From NCBI GenBank assembly GCA_035772405.1, contig JAYKKM010000341.1, forward strand, positions 690,001-754,000: 64,000 nt of DNA, in the 5' to 3' direction. The translations under genes and the position numbers were made by a program. Under the pieces are notes generated by a model, which searched no databases, was not told where the DNA came from, and saw only the letters and a list, made by a program, of their open reading frames with translations. Source of the stretch: Chrysogorgia sp. JL179-B06. Taxonomy: Eukaryota; Cnidaria; Anthozoa; Scleralcyonacea; Chrysogorgiidae. Each line of letters begins with the position of its first letter. Position 1 is the stretch's first letter. Positions 21,897 through 34,781 of the stretch are shown here, piece by piece.

Positions 21897-24097
21897 AGAC
21901 ACCCGCTAGGTGTTAACTTGGGCTACATATGGGGAGCAGGTGCCGGCAGTGTGGGATACAGAATCTAAAATGAAAAATATGGTACCAGACACAGTTCTAA
22001 AATGCAGTGCCTTTGAGATTCATCTTGCAAGTATTACTATATATTAATTAATAATTAAACGAACCAACGAAATATTAAACAGTCAGAATATTTATAAAGC
22101 TGTCTGCCATATTCACAGGTTCCCCAGGCTCTGGCTCTGTTTATGGAGAGTAAACAATCACAAATATATAAACAAAAAAATATTGCCGTATTTTAGCTTA
22201 AAATCGATAAAATAAACTTACTTTTGACAGTACATCTATTGTATTATGTTTCTTCAATGATTTAATCAAAAAAATGCACGGGAAACTGTGCCATATTTCG
22301 TCATTTCGGGCACAAAAGAGCGACCGTCAAAAATGTCGCGTCAAAAATATACCACTGATTTTGAACGAACAAACGAACCCACACGCAGAATATAAAGCGT
22401 TGCAAAGGCACCCCAATAATCCCACGAAATGTCCTATTTACACCAAATATTTGATCTATCATTAACCCCCAAACTGACCTTAACTGTAACTGTTTGTTTG
22501 GTGTAAATAGGACATGGGATGATAACCCAAAATAACAGTATTTAACAAAACTATCACATTTATATTTTGGGTTCAGCCTTGCCTAAACTGCCAATGCATG
22601 CAAATGCTGAAAATATGAAGTGTTTTCTATGTTATAAATATAGAAGATTATTATGATTTACCAATGTTTAACACTAGTTCAAGCATTGTTTAAAATAACC
22701 GCAACCGCAGTGTTAGGTTATTTCTGAGCAGTACTGTAGTTTACAATTTGACGGCATGATGACCCTTTTTATCTGGTTGATTTTTTATTAAAGTTGCATG
22801 GTTGCAGACCAGACTGTTTTGAAATTGCTTGGATTCTTAATGAGTGTCTAATTATATACCGTATACAGTAGTTTATTTAACACTGAGGTTTAACTTGCAT
22901 AATTTTGCTGTGTCATTGACCAATTATATACAGTCAACTCAATGGTATAATGTCATTTAATACCAGAGTAATAAATTGGTGATTGGCAGGACCAACTTGT
23001 ATAATTCCAACTGTGCAATTGGTTGTAGAGGTTCTTGGACTGCACTTCAGACAGGGGTGTTATTAGCATCTGGTCTTTCATAAATATCAAATAATTATGT
23101 TGATGTTAATATGAAGTCATTTGATACCAAAGGGACAACTATGTGGTTGTAGAGGCTCAGCTTCACTTCAGACATCATTGTCATTAGAGATTGGTCTTTC
23201 ATAACATAATATCAGCTACATAATAATTTATGTTGATGTTATGAAGTCATTTGCGACCAGAGGAAATTGGTGGTTGATGGTTTAATAGACGAACTTGTAC
23301 AACTCCAACAATGCTGTAAGTGTTGTAGACTGATACCAGTGTAATTAGAGTTTGGTTTTTCAGAAATATCAGATATGTTAATGACGTGAAGTCAATCCAG
23401 ACTAGAGGAACATATTATTGGTGGTTGATGATTTAATAAGACCAGCTTGCACAACTCCAACTATAATAATGTTCACATCAAATTATTATCAAGTGAAACA
23501 GGGTCATCCGATGGCATGTTGATGTTTCCTGATTTATTAGGGAAAATATTATGTGACTGTACACTTGGTATATATATGAAACAAGAAAATGTTGAATAGC
23601 ATCGACTTTATTTTGTATGACACTGCAATAAACAATACAGACAATAAAATGTATTACAAATATTACAGTTAGAGGAGTTACCTTTATAGTACATGTATAA
23701 ACGTTTTTCCATTCAGCGTTCATATTCACTTCATTATTAAGTTCATTTATCACTTCATCAATGTTCTTCATTCTTCCATTTACAGCAATTGAGCAACATA
23801 TTTCAGTACAATTCAGCAACAAATTTAAACAGTTTGATCGATTCAATAAAACATGTAAACATAGATTTGATCGAGTACACATCAGCTGCGATTGTAAGTA
23901 GTATGAGCGTGTTTATGAGTAAGATACTTGCCAGCCAAATTCCTTATCAATCTTTAATATCACAAACAACTTGCTACTAAAGAGTCTTTAAAATTGATCA
24001 ATGGCGACCAAAGAAGCGTGTTAAATATTATATATATGAACACACGCGTTTATGGTCAGCGCTCATTTTTGAAATTTAGACGCATTCTGTTGACCGG
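21897..24097. other. Unclassified insert between the direct repeats, 2.2 kb
   Basis: A/T-rich sequence with no convincing gene. Its left edge carries ACTTGGGCTAC, the inverse of GTAGCCCAAGT at the right edge of the whole inserted segment (30607-30617), so the two may be ends of one element into which Kolobok later jumped. A small inverted repeat (TCCTATTTACACCAAA / TTTGGTGTAAATAGGA) lies at about 22431-22510. A minus-strand frame at 23478-23882 has a hydrophobic stretch (VIFVIHFIVCIVYC) but no recognisable family. Confidence 0.5.
22925..23465. repeat. Imperfect tandem repeat, unit about 130-160 bp
   Basis: Recurring landmarks in order are GAAGTCATTTGATACCA, (A)TTGGTGRTTG, ACTTGTA(C/T)AA(C/T)TCCAAC, GTTGTAGAGGYTC, ACTTCAGACA and GGTCTTTCATAA. 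About four diverged copies are visible, beginning near 22950, 23110, 23240 and 23385. Confidence 0.6.
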
Positions 24098-24190
24098 TTA
24101 AAGGGGCGGTATCACCATCTGCGCATCTTTTCTGCGCATGCGAAACTTGAAAAACTACAGCCTGTAGGTTTTCAAGTTTGTTGATCCAAG

Positions 24191-27100
24191 ATGGCGGACG
24201 AACAATGCGAGACACATGGTGGTAGACGCCACAATTCTGGCCGAAAAAGAAAATACAGTGGATCAACTAGTTCACAGAAAAGCTGGAACAGTCAGCACAA
24301 AAGAATATATTTGTCACTGACTATATTTGAGTCGTGGAAAGAGTCCAAAATCGTTGCTGGATACGGCTCAAGTAGCGATAGCGACTTTGCAACACATCTG
24401 CTCTCACTGGAATACCGTAGAAGGTAAGTATTATTTGATTTCGTTTCTTCAGTTTTTCTCTATCTTATAGTATGTATTGCTGATATAAGTTTATATTGTA
24501 CGCTTTCAGGTCAAAATGTCAATCGAGTCGATGCGCAGATATAAGCAAGCACGGGTAAGTGTAAATTTTGTGAATTAACGTAATAATAATTTAGATATTC
24601 ATAGTGTTATTCATCTGAAATTATTATTATTATTACAAATGCCTTGGCATATAGAACAAATATTGGTGAAGTTTCATATAAATCCCGAAATGATTTAAAT
24701 GATATAAATCCCGAAATGAATGGTCACATTAGACTATCGATAGTACTTTGTTTTAAATTCGGGATATTTATATAAAACGTCAGCCGCAAATATAAATATA
24801 TTTGTTAATATATATATATATATATATATTTGTTTAGGAAATACAACGTCTACCCCTATTAAGAGAAGAGAAAATTTGCCTGATTCCTATTCAATATCAG
24901 AGTCTCCAATCCTGCCTACAAAAGAACCATCACTACTAGATCTGAATGTGGAAATGGTATAGTGATTCAAGTCTATTAGAAGCCCCCTATGTCACCTCAT
25001 GGAAGGTAGTTGTGCTATACTTGTATTAAACTTGTGTGTACTTTTGATTAATTCTATGTTTAATGTTTATAAAACATGAGCAATGAGAGTGTCTAATAAG
25101 ATGTTGAATTGAATACTTTAATATTCTGAGCTTTATTTTTATTTGTTCAAATATAGTTCTACAATTGAACGCCCTAAACGCATCTTTGTTTACCGATGAT
25201 GAACCAGAAAGTGAAGACAACAGTTCTGATGAGGATATCAGGTAACAAGCCATGCATACTGGGAAAGCTCTCTTGTCTGGCCAGCCTAGCTCAAAACATT
25301 AAGCTGCAACAAAACCAACTTTATTCATTTTCTCTTCAAGGGAGAGCCTTGTGCATTAATGGTTAACTAGACTATCTCCCAATGCCCCTTGTTAACTCAT
25401 TGAGCCACAATGTGCCCCAATGTGTTGTTTATTAGACAGAGCTCTCTCCAGCAACTCACTTTTAATATAAACACTTTTATTACAGAGAGCCTGACCTTTC
25501 CCAGGCAGCTATATTTGAGGAATTAATAACTGAAAGAGGGTTGGATGGTGATGATTCAGAGGATGAAAATGTATGTATTGATATCATTTACATATTATTT
25601 AATAATAATAATTGCAAATGGATAGCATGCAACGTATGTGGATATATTAACAAGTAGTACCATCAATATCTACTGTATTTATAGGTCAATGGACTTGAAT
25701 GCTAGTATGGACATTAACAAGTAAGAATAGAAAAAATATAATGAATAATTTTTGTATATGCACAGTTGAGACTATGTACAGTGTGACAAATGTGATGCCA
25801 TGACATAATGTAATTTGTTTTCTTTATCTGTTAGCAGTCCATCAGATAATAGTGTGGTGGTGAGTGATGATGATGCAGAAACCCCTATTAATATCACTAC
25901 CAAGGGTCGTACCATTAGTCATGGACCACACCTTAAACTAAGTCGAGGTGATGACTTATATAATGTTGAGCGAGAATACAAAATGGTGAATGAAACAAAA
26001 TTTATCTGCTCTCTTGACCTTCTGATTTGCATGTTTCAAGCTTGGCTGTCAGACACCTGGTTGTTGTAACATCCCTGAAGTCATTTATCATTTTGTTGGC
26101 ACAACTGTCGTTATAAATTGCTCATGTTCATCAGGTCACAAGTTTCGGTTTTGTTCATCACATGAAGTGAATGGTATTTATGCAAACAACCTCATGGCAG
26201 CTGCATCCATCTTGTTGTCTGGAAACAACTATGGCAAAGTGAAACGTATGGCAAATTTCTATGGGACTAGCATTTCTGGGCAAGTCAAGCTATCACCGAT
26301 TCCAACGATTGTATCTAATTCCAGAAGTAATAATGAGTGGTGGTCCTGGATGAGGCGAGAAATTCTTAGTGAATTTACAGGAAAACAGATTGTTGTTGGT
26401 GGTGATGGTCAATGTGACTCACCAGGTTTCAATGCCAAGAATCTTTGTTACTTCCTGTTAGAAGTAACTACAATTATATAATTGGCATTGAATATCCCTG
26501 GATAAGAGACATGTTGGCCTCATCTCCAACAATATGGAAAGAGAAGCGGTGAAAACGGGGATTGGAGAAGCTAAAGGACAACAGCGTAAAGATTGTTGAA
26601 TTGGTGACAGATGCTTCCTCTTCTGTAAAAACATTACTTGGTTAGTAAATTTCAATGACTACTCATAAAATTCAAGTGCATATATAAATAACCTCAAAAT
26701 TAAGGTAATGGATGCATAGCACAAAAAATATTGTCACTAAAAATTTGCATCCCGAAAGGCTGGTAAGATCTTCTGGCGCCTGCAGTTTGAGAGTAAAATA
26801 ACAATTATTTTATGTCAATGAAAATTTCAATCTTTTTAATTTTAGAAACCCAATTTGGAGGTATTATACATAGTCTTGATGTTTGGCACAAATCTAAAAG
26901 CATAAAGAAGTGTCTTACAAAGGTGTGCAATTGTTATGTTTTTTTATTGTAATGTACTTGTGTGGGCAACAATGGTATTGCATTAAATACTCTGAAAACT
27001 CTTAGTACAATTTCATACTAGTGCAAGTTAGTTCTCACATGTTCTTTTTTCTTCACAATGTACTTATACAAGTTGGGTAAGCCAAAACGAATGAAGAAGA

Positions 27101-28236
27101 TTAAAGATTGGTCATCCCATATTGTAAGGCATTTCTGGCATTGTTCCAGCACATGTCGAAAGGATGAATCCACGACTGATGAAGCATTGAAAATTATGAA
27201 GGTATTACGTAATACGTATTATAAAATTATGATTAAATGCATTTGTGTAGCAGTAAAAATATATTATATAGATATAATCGGAACTCGGAAGCATTTAACA
27301 ATAATTGTACCGCCAGTTCCAATTATAGTTTATGAAATACATCTTTTAAAATTTTATTTAGGATAAGTGGATTGGATTGTTGCACCATATATGCAATGAA
27401 CATGAGTGGATAGGTGGCAAGTGTGAACATGATGATGGTGACCATGATGAGACTTTACCCTGGTTCGACCATCGAGATGAAGATTTTACTCAGCTGCAAA
27501 AAGTTATTCTTAACCCAGAATTACTTGCCAGTTTTAAGTATTACACTCGTTTCAGGTAAATAATAATTTCATGCTTGGCAATGATAGTATAACTTTCTAT
27601 GCTTAAAGAACCTACAACCGAGTGAAAAAAGCATTAATTGTTTTGTTTATCTATAATATTAAATGTTATTGAATATTTTGTACTTTGTTCATTTGCAGGC
27701 ATACTGGTGGCATTGAATGTGCTAATAGCCTTAGCTTGACATACACACCAAAACGAATGCCTTTTTAGGTTAGTTTCATTAGGTTATGTTGCAGTGTATC
27801 ACATTTTTGTACTTAATTCTCTCTAAAACGTAATATATTTTAGGTTTTTGTTGACAAAAATGCTGCTTCCTTTTTTGTAGATTACCCAGCATACAGGGCC
27901 AGAAAGCAACTAGCTGCTATCGATTGGAATTATCATGCAAATCTGCCTCAAGCCAAAACAGAGTCAGGCGAGGAAATCATCACAAGGAAGTATAATGCCA
28001 GAACCAGACAGTGGGATGTGAAAATAGTTAAAGTGGAAAAAGGATATGAGTATATCCCAGTACTCATGTCGAGAATGTGAGGAGGAGGGAAATTGATGTT
28101 GAAAGTGTTAGCGAGACATGTTTCCCTAAATGACAGTGACCCAGCACTCATTTCACCTTCCATTGCACACATTCCACCAGTACCAACCAAAGAAATTGTT
28201 CAACGAAAGAGCAGATTTTCAAAAGATGCTAAATAG
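24191..28236 (+). pseudogene. Kolobok transposase gene with introns, frameshifted
   Basis: The first exon, 24191-24423, starts MADEQCETHGGRRHNSGRK. Later exons have GT/AG borders, for example 25157-25243 (acidic), 25486-25570, 25835-26650, 26847-26921, 27068-27201, 27363-27556, 27700-27769 and 27845-28236. Core signatures in order are ILLSGNNYGKVKRMANFYG, VVGGDGQCDSPG (first Asp), KIVELVTDASSSVKTLL (second Asp), IIHSLDVWHKSKSIKK, HHICNEHEWIGGKCEH, and KYYTRFR joined to HTGGIECANSL, then the tail ARKQLAAIDWNYH. Frame breaks lie near 26045 (before CQTPGCCNIPE), in 26470-26560, and there is a stop at 28078-28080. Confidence 0.75.
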
Positions 28237-28930
28237 ATATTTTTACATATTACACTATATAAATTGTAAATATTATTGTTAGGGAAGGACCATTAGAAAG
28301 GTGATGGTAGTGTGGAAAAATTTAAAGTGTTGAACAAAAGCATGCTACAGTGATGTTAGTGAAAAAATGTGCATGCACAGAATGCAGGAAATGGCATTAT
28401 TGATGTTTGAAATATCAAACTTTTACAGGGGAGCATGCCCTTGAACCTTACTTGGCATACTGAATTGCTGTATTTGCCTTTCATATGTAAATACACGTAG
28501 CACCAAACAAAACAGAAGTAAAACCTTGAAATATCTAAGGCCAAGTCACACAAGGCAATTTTTCTTGCAACTTACAAACACAATCTCTGATACAGAGCCA
28601 TGTTATGTCACAGAAACATGGTAAACACACTTTTCTTTGCATAACATGTCTCTAGGTCAGGGTTATGTGGGAAGTTACATGATAAGTTGCATAGTGTAAT
28701 ACTGCCAAAATTAACTTGCAAAGGTACTACATTTTACCATTTGAAAAAAAAAACTTGCAAGTTGCAAGGCATATCCAGAAATTACCCCCATCACTTTTCT
28801 AATGGTCCATCCCTTAACAATATCCCTGATTATTAAAAATATGTGTACCAAAAATTAGTTTAACTGTGCAACCATGCATTAAAAATATAAATTATGGCCC
28901 TGTCTTTTCCTCATGTGGCCGTCAAGTGTC

Positions 28931-30340
28931 AATGATCCCTATACCCCATATAAACTCCTGTTACCGATGGATATCGTTCCCTTATCTTCAGTACCACACA
29001 ACTAGGACAAAACTCGTCTATTCCCCTTTCCTAAATAGCCATAACGTGCCAGTATAAATTGTCTGTAGGAAGCTTTTCTGAATGCCCTTGTACTATTATC
29101 TTCCCTGTCATTTCGAATGTCCTCCAGTATTGCGAATGCAAAGTTCCATACATCGGGGGTCAAGGACACAACTTGACAAATCGTGATGTCAGGGTTATGC
29201 ACTTTTTTTGACCGCAACATTTGTTCTCCACTTCTTGTGGCATGGGTCTACATTTCCCACATTTACACCACTCTGGTAATCTGCAGGTGAAGTAGTATCC
29301 TGCGATGGATCCAGGTTCTGTGTTGTAGTGTTGCTAGAACCTTGCATATCAGTATCAACATTCATGTTTAATGGAACATTGTTTGCATGTTCTGAAGATG
29401 CTTCTCCAATCCTCACCATCCTTTCAATTTCTTCATCAAGATCATCTTCCATTATTAACAAGGAGTCGATGTAGTCCATGCTTCCATTCCCCGACGAAGA
29501 CTACGGGATGGCTAGTTTTCTCACCATAGTGTCATCTAGTGTGGCTATAAAGTCCTAAAGTAAACAAAAAAATACTTAAAATAGGTTTTTTGTGAGTATT
29601 ATATTGTAATAAACCTTTATGAACACTGATTTTGTTCTTGGCATGGCACTCAAGGCTATTTACTAGGAAATATGTAATTGAAAAGGACTTGTTGACAACA
29701 GTAAATGTGTGATCATCTAATATAGCAGGTTCATATAGAAATCATAGGTTTTAGGGTAAGCTTTTTTATCATTGCATGCATCATTATAAACTTGGTTTAT
29801 CCATGTACCCTTGCCCTTGGGCACAGATATTAAAAAAAATGCAATTGTAATTATTATTGATATCGTCTGATCTTCAATATTCAGTAAATAAGCAAAGTGA
29901 ATTTATGTTAAAAAAATCTTGCCTTACAAATCATTTCAAGGTACAACATAAACTGAGCTACCTGCACATCTTTGTGTTCCTTTTCTCTTTGCGTTTCCTC
30001 AGACTGTTGTGGTTCGTGACTTAGCCGAAAACCTTGCTTGGACGGCTGTTTCTTGCCATGTGCTGCTGGCCGACTTGCACCTTGGCCTTCAGCGTTTTCT
30101 GTCGCTCCCTGAAACAAAGTCAGATAAAACATAAAATATTGAACTTTTGAAGGCAAGTTGCAATAAAGGATCTTTCTTTTGACAGATTTACCTTGTTTTT
30201 ACACGGTTTTACTACGTGTACCACAACGACAACTTTCGTTACATTTCATATTTTTACCCTTGCAAGGGCATCCTCGGGTGCCATTTTCCTTTCTTCTCAC
30301 GGTACAAGAACTCTTACATTTACAATGGGAATCCTAAGGT
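28931..30340 (-). pseudogene. Kolobok accessory gene: Cys-rich and P2RX7_C-like protein, frameshifted
   Basis: Minus-strand exon pieces in order: a cysteine-rich exon near 30333-30193 (HCKCKSSCTVRR...GCPCKGKNMKCNESCRCG), followed by one extra A before an RSKPCKNK-like end that would complete the usual PCKN; an exon near 30112-29928; a long piece 29555-28931 with KCGKCRPMPQEVENKCCGQK in one frame and DVWNFAFAILEDIR...ASYRQFILARYGYLGKGNRRV in another, ending RYPSVTGVYMGYRDH. The last two resemble the P2X7 receptor cytoplasmic cysteine-rich (P2RX7_C-like) domain common in transposon proteins of aquatic animals. The role in transposition is unknown. Confidence 0.6.
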
Positions 30341-30617
30341 AATAAGTGATTGAAGTCAGATCCGATGAAACATAAATATTTGTAAAAATATGCAAATAAA
30401 TGCAAATATATTTTATTTCACTTACCATGCTCAACATCACTCGTGATCGATCACTCCTAAAACAATGGCGGATTATAGCGGTCGAGCGATTTCCGACAAT
30501 TTCCGAACTTTTTTGTTATGCGCAGAAAAGATGCGCAAATGGTGACACTGCCCCTTTAAATAAAGAATCGCGACCCATTTTAAAACTTGGTACTACCCCA
30601 CAGGGGGTAGCCCAAGT

Positions 30618-30891
30618 AATAAACAATTCTGTTCTTTAACTCGCACGCGTTACGAATACGTTCTCAAGCTCTTATTAGCGGTCGAGTATTTGTCACACGT
30701 TTAACTCGCGCTAAAGCGTTTCGCTAGTCGGCCCAAACACTCGTCCTAGTTCGACAACTTTCTGTAGGTACTCATCTATTACGTATGGGTGTTCATAAGA
30801 AGACGGACAATTGTACTTTGCGGACCTCGATTTCGAAAGATTCGGATGAAAACCAAGATGAAAACCGAAACGGCAACCATTTAAAACGTAA
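30618..30891 (-). repeat. 273-bp direct repeat, copy 2
   Basis: Nearly identical to copy 1 at 21623-21896. It sits at the boundary with the remaining upstream part of the retrotransposon pol gene. Confidence 0.75.
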
Positions 30892-30959
30892 TTACCCTTA
30901 CGGCGGTTCGGGTGTGCGCACAGTTGTTGTTCAAAATTAGTGATATTAATTGGTGACAC
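30711..30959 (-). pseudogene. RT amino-terminal segment of the retrotransposon, fuller copy
   Basis: Reads INITNFEQQLCAHPNRR, then YVLNGCRFGFHLGF, then YVIDEYLQKVVELGRVFGP. The pattern of an F-x-x-x-L-x-x-HP stretch followed by a GFxxGF strand and a GRV-GP strand matches the beginning of RT in DIRS-like elements. A stop follows SETL, and the palm residues are not contiguous; they are expected about 15 kb downstream on the minus strand at 15930. Confidence 0.6.
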
Positions 30960-31315
30960 TAGGCTGACGTGCGGTATAATCCCTTTAACTAAACGTCTGG
31001 TGCTGAAATATATTTAGGCCGTCCTCACTTTTCCGCCGTTGTAGCGCCTCATGTCCTCAGGCGAACGTGCACGTTTGTTATTACTTCGGAATTGGTAGCC
31101 TGCACGCAGGCTACGGAATTGGTGGTATTGCACGCAATTAATTCCTCTGTGTGGCCCACCGCAGCCGTTTTTGTCGCACAGATGGCGAAATCTACAGTTT
31201 TCGCGCGGGCTGCTACATCAGCCATGATTCCACCCCGGGCTTCGCGATGATTGGCGCCTTGTGGCGACCAGTTGTTGTCACCTATGCCGACTGTGGTATG
31301 GCATGTGCTAAAACC

Positions 31316-31367
31316 TGGACGATGGACGATGGACGATGGACGATGGACGATGGACGATGGACGATTT
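31316..31367 (+). repeat. GATGGACGA minisatellite
   Basis: About five to six tandem copies of a 9-bp unit, followed by an A/T-rich stretch rich in AAATAAATT and AAAGAAAG simple repeats to about 31475. Confidence 0.9.
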
Positions 31368-31913
31368 TTAATTAATAAAATAATAATATTAATTATAATT
31401 ATTAATATTAATATTATTAATTAAATAAAAATAAATAAAATAAGAAACAAACAAACAAAGAAAGAAAGAAAGAATAAGGTATTTTATTAGTTTTCAATTT
31501 GTGGATTCGAATTTCATTCTGTCAGTCTCCGAGTTTTACTGAAGCGTAATCAAATCCTATACCTTTGACCTATTTTTACCCGTTGTCTGAAAAAATAAAA
31601 TTTCAAGCGCCCACTGTAACTATGCAGTGCAGTGGGATGCAACAGAGGTCTAATAAAACTGTAGATTTTAATTAAAAATATCGGTCACTAAAGCTTTAGT
31701 TATTTACAAACTTGACACAACTTCACAAGATGTTTGCGCCAAGATGTAAGACAGTTATCTTAGAGTAGGTCTAATTTCAAATTTTGAGTAATAATGCAGA
31801 TTGAAATTTTGAGCAATTGAAAGGCGCGTTTTTTGAGAGGCCATAAGTTCTAAATTTCTCGGTGGGCCGCGTTGCCTGATCGTTATAAACCCCAGTATAG
31901 TATGCGATTTGCG

Positions 31914-33529
31914 TATTATACAAACAGCACCATTGTATACGTATCAGGTGTTCTGTTTGGGCAAATATAATGGCTTGCGCGACTGTTGCTTTTCGTGTTT
32001 CAAAGTGTTAACGACTGAGCCGGAAAACTAAAACAGATTAAGAGATTAAAACGGATTATATACAGTATGTCATTTAACTCTATTTCGTCAGTAGTGTCAT
32101 TTATATTTTATTCTGGCTCACTTAACGCTAGCGTTAGCCAGAATAAAATATAGTTGCCTCCTCCGCATGCAACTCCATGGCTTCTTTTTTTCCGAGTCAA
32201 ATAACTTCCAAGGCCTGTGCGAGCAATTGGTTGGAATTGCAGGGATATATATCCCGGCGCATTTAATTTCCCTCTCCCGCGTTGTAGCGGTAGCGCACAT
32301 AAATTTAAGATGACTGAAATATGCGCTTTCTATTCAGATAGTAACTAGAAATACGTTCCGCAATAACCCCTCGCCCGCCTTTTCCACCCCGATCCATGCA
32401 CCCCGGCCAGGGCCCAGACCCAGTCTGTAGATAACAAATTTCAAAAGGCCATTCGCCCTACGTAGATTTTGAAGGTAATCTCGGCAAATATTTAGTCGAT
32501 TTCAATTCTGAAAACAGATTTGGAATTACCGAATCTAAATACATAACAATGATAACATACGTGTCTATTATATTACGAGAACGTCTGAACATGCATACCC
32601 TTCGTAAAAACGGTTTATGGTTTATGTACTGTACTTAGAAATTAGTCGGCGATCAGGCTCTAACAGGCTGCCGCTTCGTCGTATATTATTTTGAACGTTA
32701 TCTCGATCAATATTTAACCGTTTTCAATTATGAAAACTGATTTGGAATTAGCAAGTTTAAATGCATAACATACGTAAACCTGTTTCTGTTAATCGTTAGA
32801 TCACAAATTGCCAATGGCCACTTAGCGTTGTTTGCCATAATATTGTCCTATTCAAACGGATCAATTTATTCTACTCAAGGATCCGATTACGCGCGCTGAA
32901 TTCATATTGAATCATCATGACCACGCCCAAACTACGCCCAATTTGTCGGCAAAACTGGGCCGTGCACCCCCAAATACATTGCCTTCGCTACGTCCCTGGC
33001 ATCTTGTTCCAAAGATACTCATGATTTCCGAATATGCATCCTTATGACGTCATTTGCCCATACGAACTCAATAAAATTCTCAGTTCTGAGGAAAATATCC
33101 AGCTGAATTATTGTACACAGTGCAGTGTATCGTTATTTATTATACGCATACAACTGGAACGTTTCTTTACAATCTATCAATTATTTCCGGAGATATTTGT
33201 CTTTTTTAGTAATTTGTGTGAGTAAATGACGTCATAATGCATCTCATTTGCATGTTTCAAAGACCATAATATCTCTAGAATAAGAGGAGATATTGACTGA
33301 GAGAGAGAGAGAGAGATATTCTACCTTAAATAAACTCGGAGATGCGATTATTCCGTCGTAGTCAGCCACTCTAATGACATAATCGGTATTTAATCTCTTA
33401 ATCTGTTTTAGTTTTCCGGCTCAGTCGTGATCACTTTGAAACACGAAAAGCAACAGTCACGAAAGCTATTATATTTTCCCAAACAGAACACCTGATAGTG
33501 ATAGGAACAATGTTGTTGTTCGTATAATA
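31914..33529. mobile_element. 1.6-kb non-autonomous inverted-repeat element
   Basis: The left 130 bp (TATTATACAAACAGCA...ATCAGGTGTTCTGTTTGGG...TTTTCGTGTTTCAAAGTG...ACTAAAACAGATTAAGAG) is mirrored at 33395-33529. No gene is found inside; part of the interior (32130-32250) is the inverse of sequence at about 9530-9640 (GCCTCCTCCGCA...GAGTCAAATA), so a smaller repeat is nested in it. No clear target duplication. Confidence 0.65.
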
Positions 33530-33959
33530 TATTATAATTACCCATATGGCGTGGTAAGTTCACAAGCGCTAATATATGTACAACATGGATTCAAAAACAT
33601 AAAATATGCAAATCGAATCAGTGTGCAAATTGCATCAATATAAACAAAACAGTATAACTTTTCTCATAAAAACTAGGACATTTTTGTAGATGTATCGCAA
33701 ACAGACATCGCTGTAATTGCGTTTTCAGAGGTTCAATCCTTGTTTTTCTTGCATGCATGTTATTTGATTATTACTCACCTTTAGGCTTTATCACGCGACG
33801 TACCAAAGGCAAAGGGGAAGCCACGGTTTCAAACGATCTTTTTCTAATATTATACAACAACTAGGAGTCAGATGAGTATGTGCTGATTGCACTCGTTAAA
33901 AAATGTCGCCTTTGTAATGACCTACCTCGCAATTTCATCATCAGAACAAGAAATGTTCT

Positions 33960-34767
33960 TTCGTTTACCTGGAGTATGGCAATTATACAAGTCAGAGTTT
34001 ATTCTGCTCTAATCTTGTAGGTTTGAAGCTGCGGCTTCGATGCGAAACGCGCGATCATAATTATACCAGCCTCTACCCCGAAAAACGTTTAACCATACAA
34101 ATAATGAACGTCATGTAGGCCAACAAATTGCGGGCCCTGTGGGGAAATTCGGTCGCGATCACAGCCATATAGCTATTGAAACACTCCACCCATGTCAGGA
34201 TATCGGTAACTTCTTGCTTTTTTCGCGCGGTTAACCTTATTGTAGGGATGATCGTTCCACCTTCGACCGTAAATGATGGAAACTCGACCATCGGAACCTC
34301 TAGGTTCTCCGGCACTAATTCGGACATCTCAACGAAGTTGTGGGAGACAATTTGGGCCACCACTTTCGCAGAGAACGACCTCGCCGAGCCCAAGCGATAG
34401 GTCCTGACCATCACTTGTGCCTGGTACGTTGCGCTTGATATCGCATCTGGCACCTTTTCTAACTCGGAGGTGGACGGAGAATATTTCGTACTATTATACC
34501 AATAAATGATGGAGCACGTAACATACCTTGACTGCTGCTAGTGTTACCTGATGTCGACCCAGGAATACGTTGGCCCAATCTTTCCAAAGACGCGACGCGA
34601 CGTGCTTCTGGTGACGGTTGGCATGTCCAAATTTCCTCCGTACCCAAACCACCTTCTATTAGCTCTGCAACCCTGCGTGCCCGGCGAGTACCTTTGCTTT
34701 TAAGCCTTCTCTCGCCCCAGGCCTTGCGCGTTCCTTTGTTGTTAACCTTGGTTATGACTAACCTCAT
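33960..34767 (-). pseudogene. Gag-like ORF1 of the retrotransposon, broken
   Basis: The minus-strand frame from 34767 is basic (KVNNKGTRKAWGERRLKSKG) and starts within terminal repeat X1. It then changes frame near 34455 to a conserved segment with PSFTVEGGTIIPTIRLTARK, VTDILTWVECFNSYMAVIA and HRARNLLAYMTFIICMVKRF; another frame change near 34075 gives RGWYNYDRAFRIEAAAS, then a TAG where Trp is usual, then RINSDLYNCH. This is the ORF1 type I associate with cnidarian tyrosine-recombinase retrotransposons. Two frame breaks and a stop make it nonfunctional. Confidence 0.6.
34628..34767 (-). repeat. Split direct repeat X1 (5' terminus)
   Basis: Ends TTATGACTAACCTCAT directly against the palindrome sequence TGAGTTATATG. 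Partner of X2 at 11539-11707. Confidence 0.8.
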
Positions 34768-34781
34768 TGAGTTATATGTAT

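Larger units (their letters stand above)
24102..30555 (+). mobile_element. Kolobok DNA transposon, decayed
   Basis: Ends AGGGGCGGTATCACCAT and (inverse) AGGGGCAGTGTCACCAT, both followed inward by TGCGCATCTTTTCTGCGCAT. TTAA flanks it at 24098-24101 and 30556-30559. A TTAA target and a Kolobok-family transposase define the superfamily. It carries a plus-strand transposase and a convergent minus-strand cysteine-rich gene, both broken. Confidence 0.85.
11269..34767 (-). mobile_element. Tyrosine-recombinase-type retrotransposon with split direct repeats, interrupted
   Basis: Reading on the minus strand, the order is X1 (34767-34628), gag, RT, RNase H, a satellite array, Y1 (11856-11708), X2 (11707-11539), Y2 (11417-11269). 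X-ORFs-Y-X-Y is the split-direct-repeat layout of PAT/Ngaro-type elements. The insertion is precise and without target duplication: ACATCTGG|element|TGAGTTATATG against ACATCTAGTGAGTTATATG in the mirrored arm. Lack of duplication is typical of tyrosine-recombinase integration. No recombinase ORF remains; the satellite occupies its place. IS3EU, Kolobok and MITE insertions swell it to 23.5 kb. Confidence 0.75.

Noticed and set aside
32118..32300. Minus-strand 60-codon ORF in the 1.6-kb repeat element
   Set aside because: Overlaps a nested repeat also found at 9530-9640 and shows no domain.
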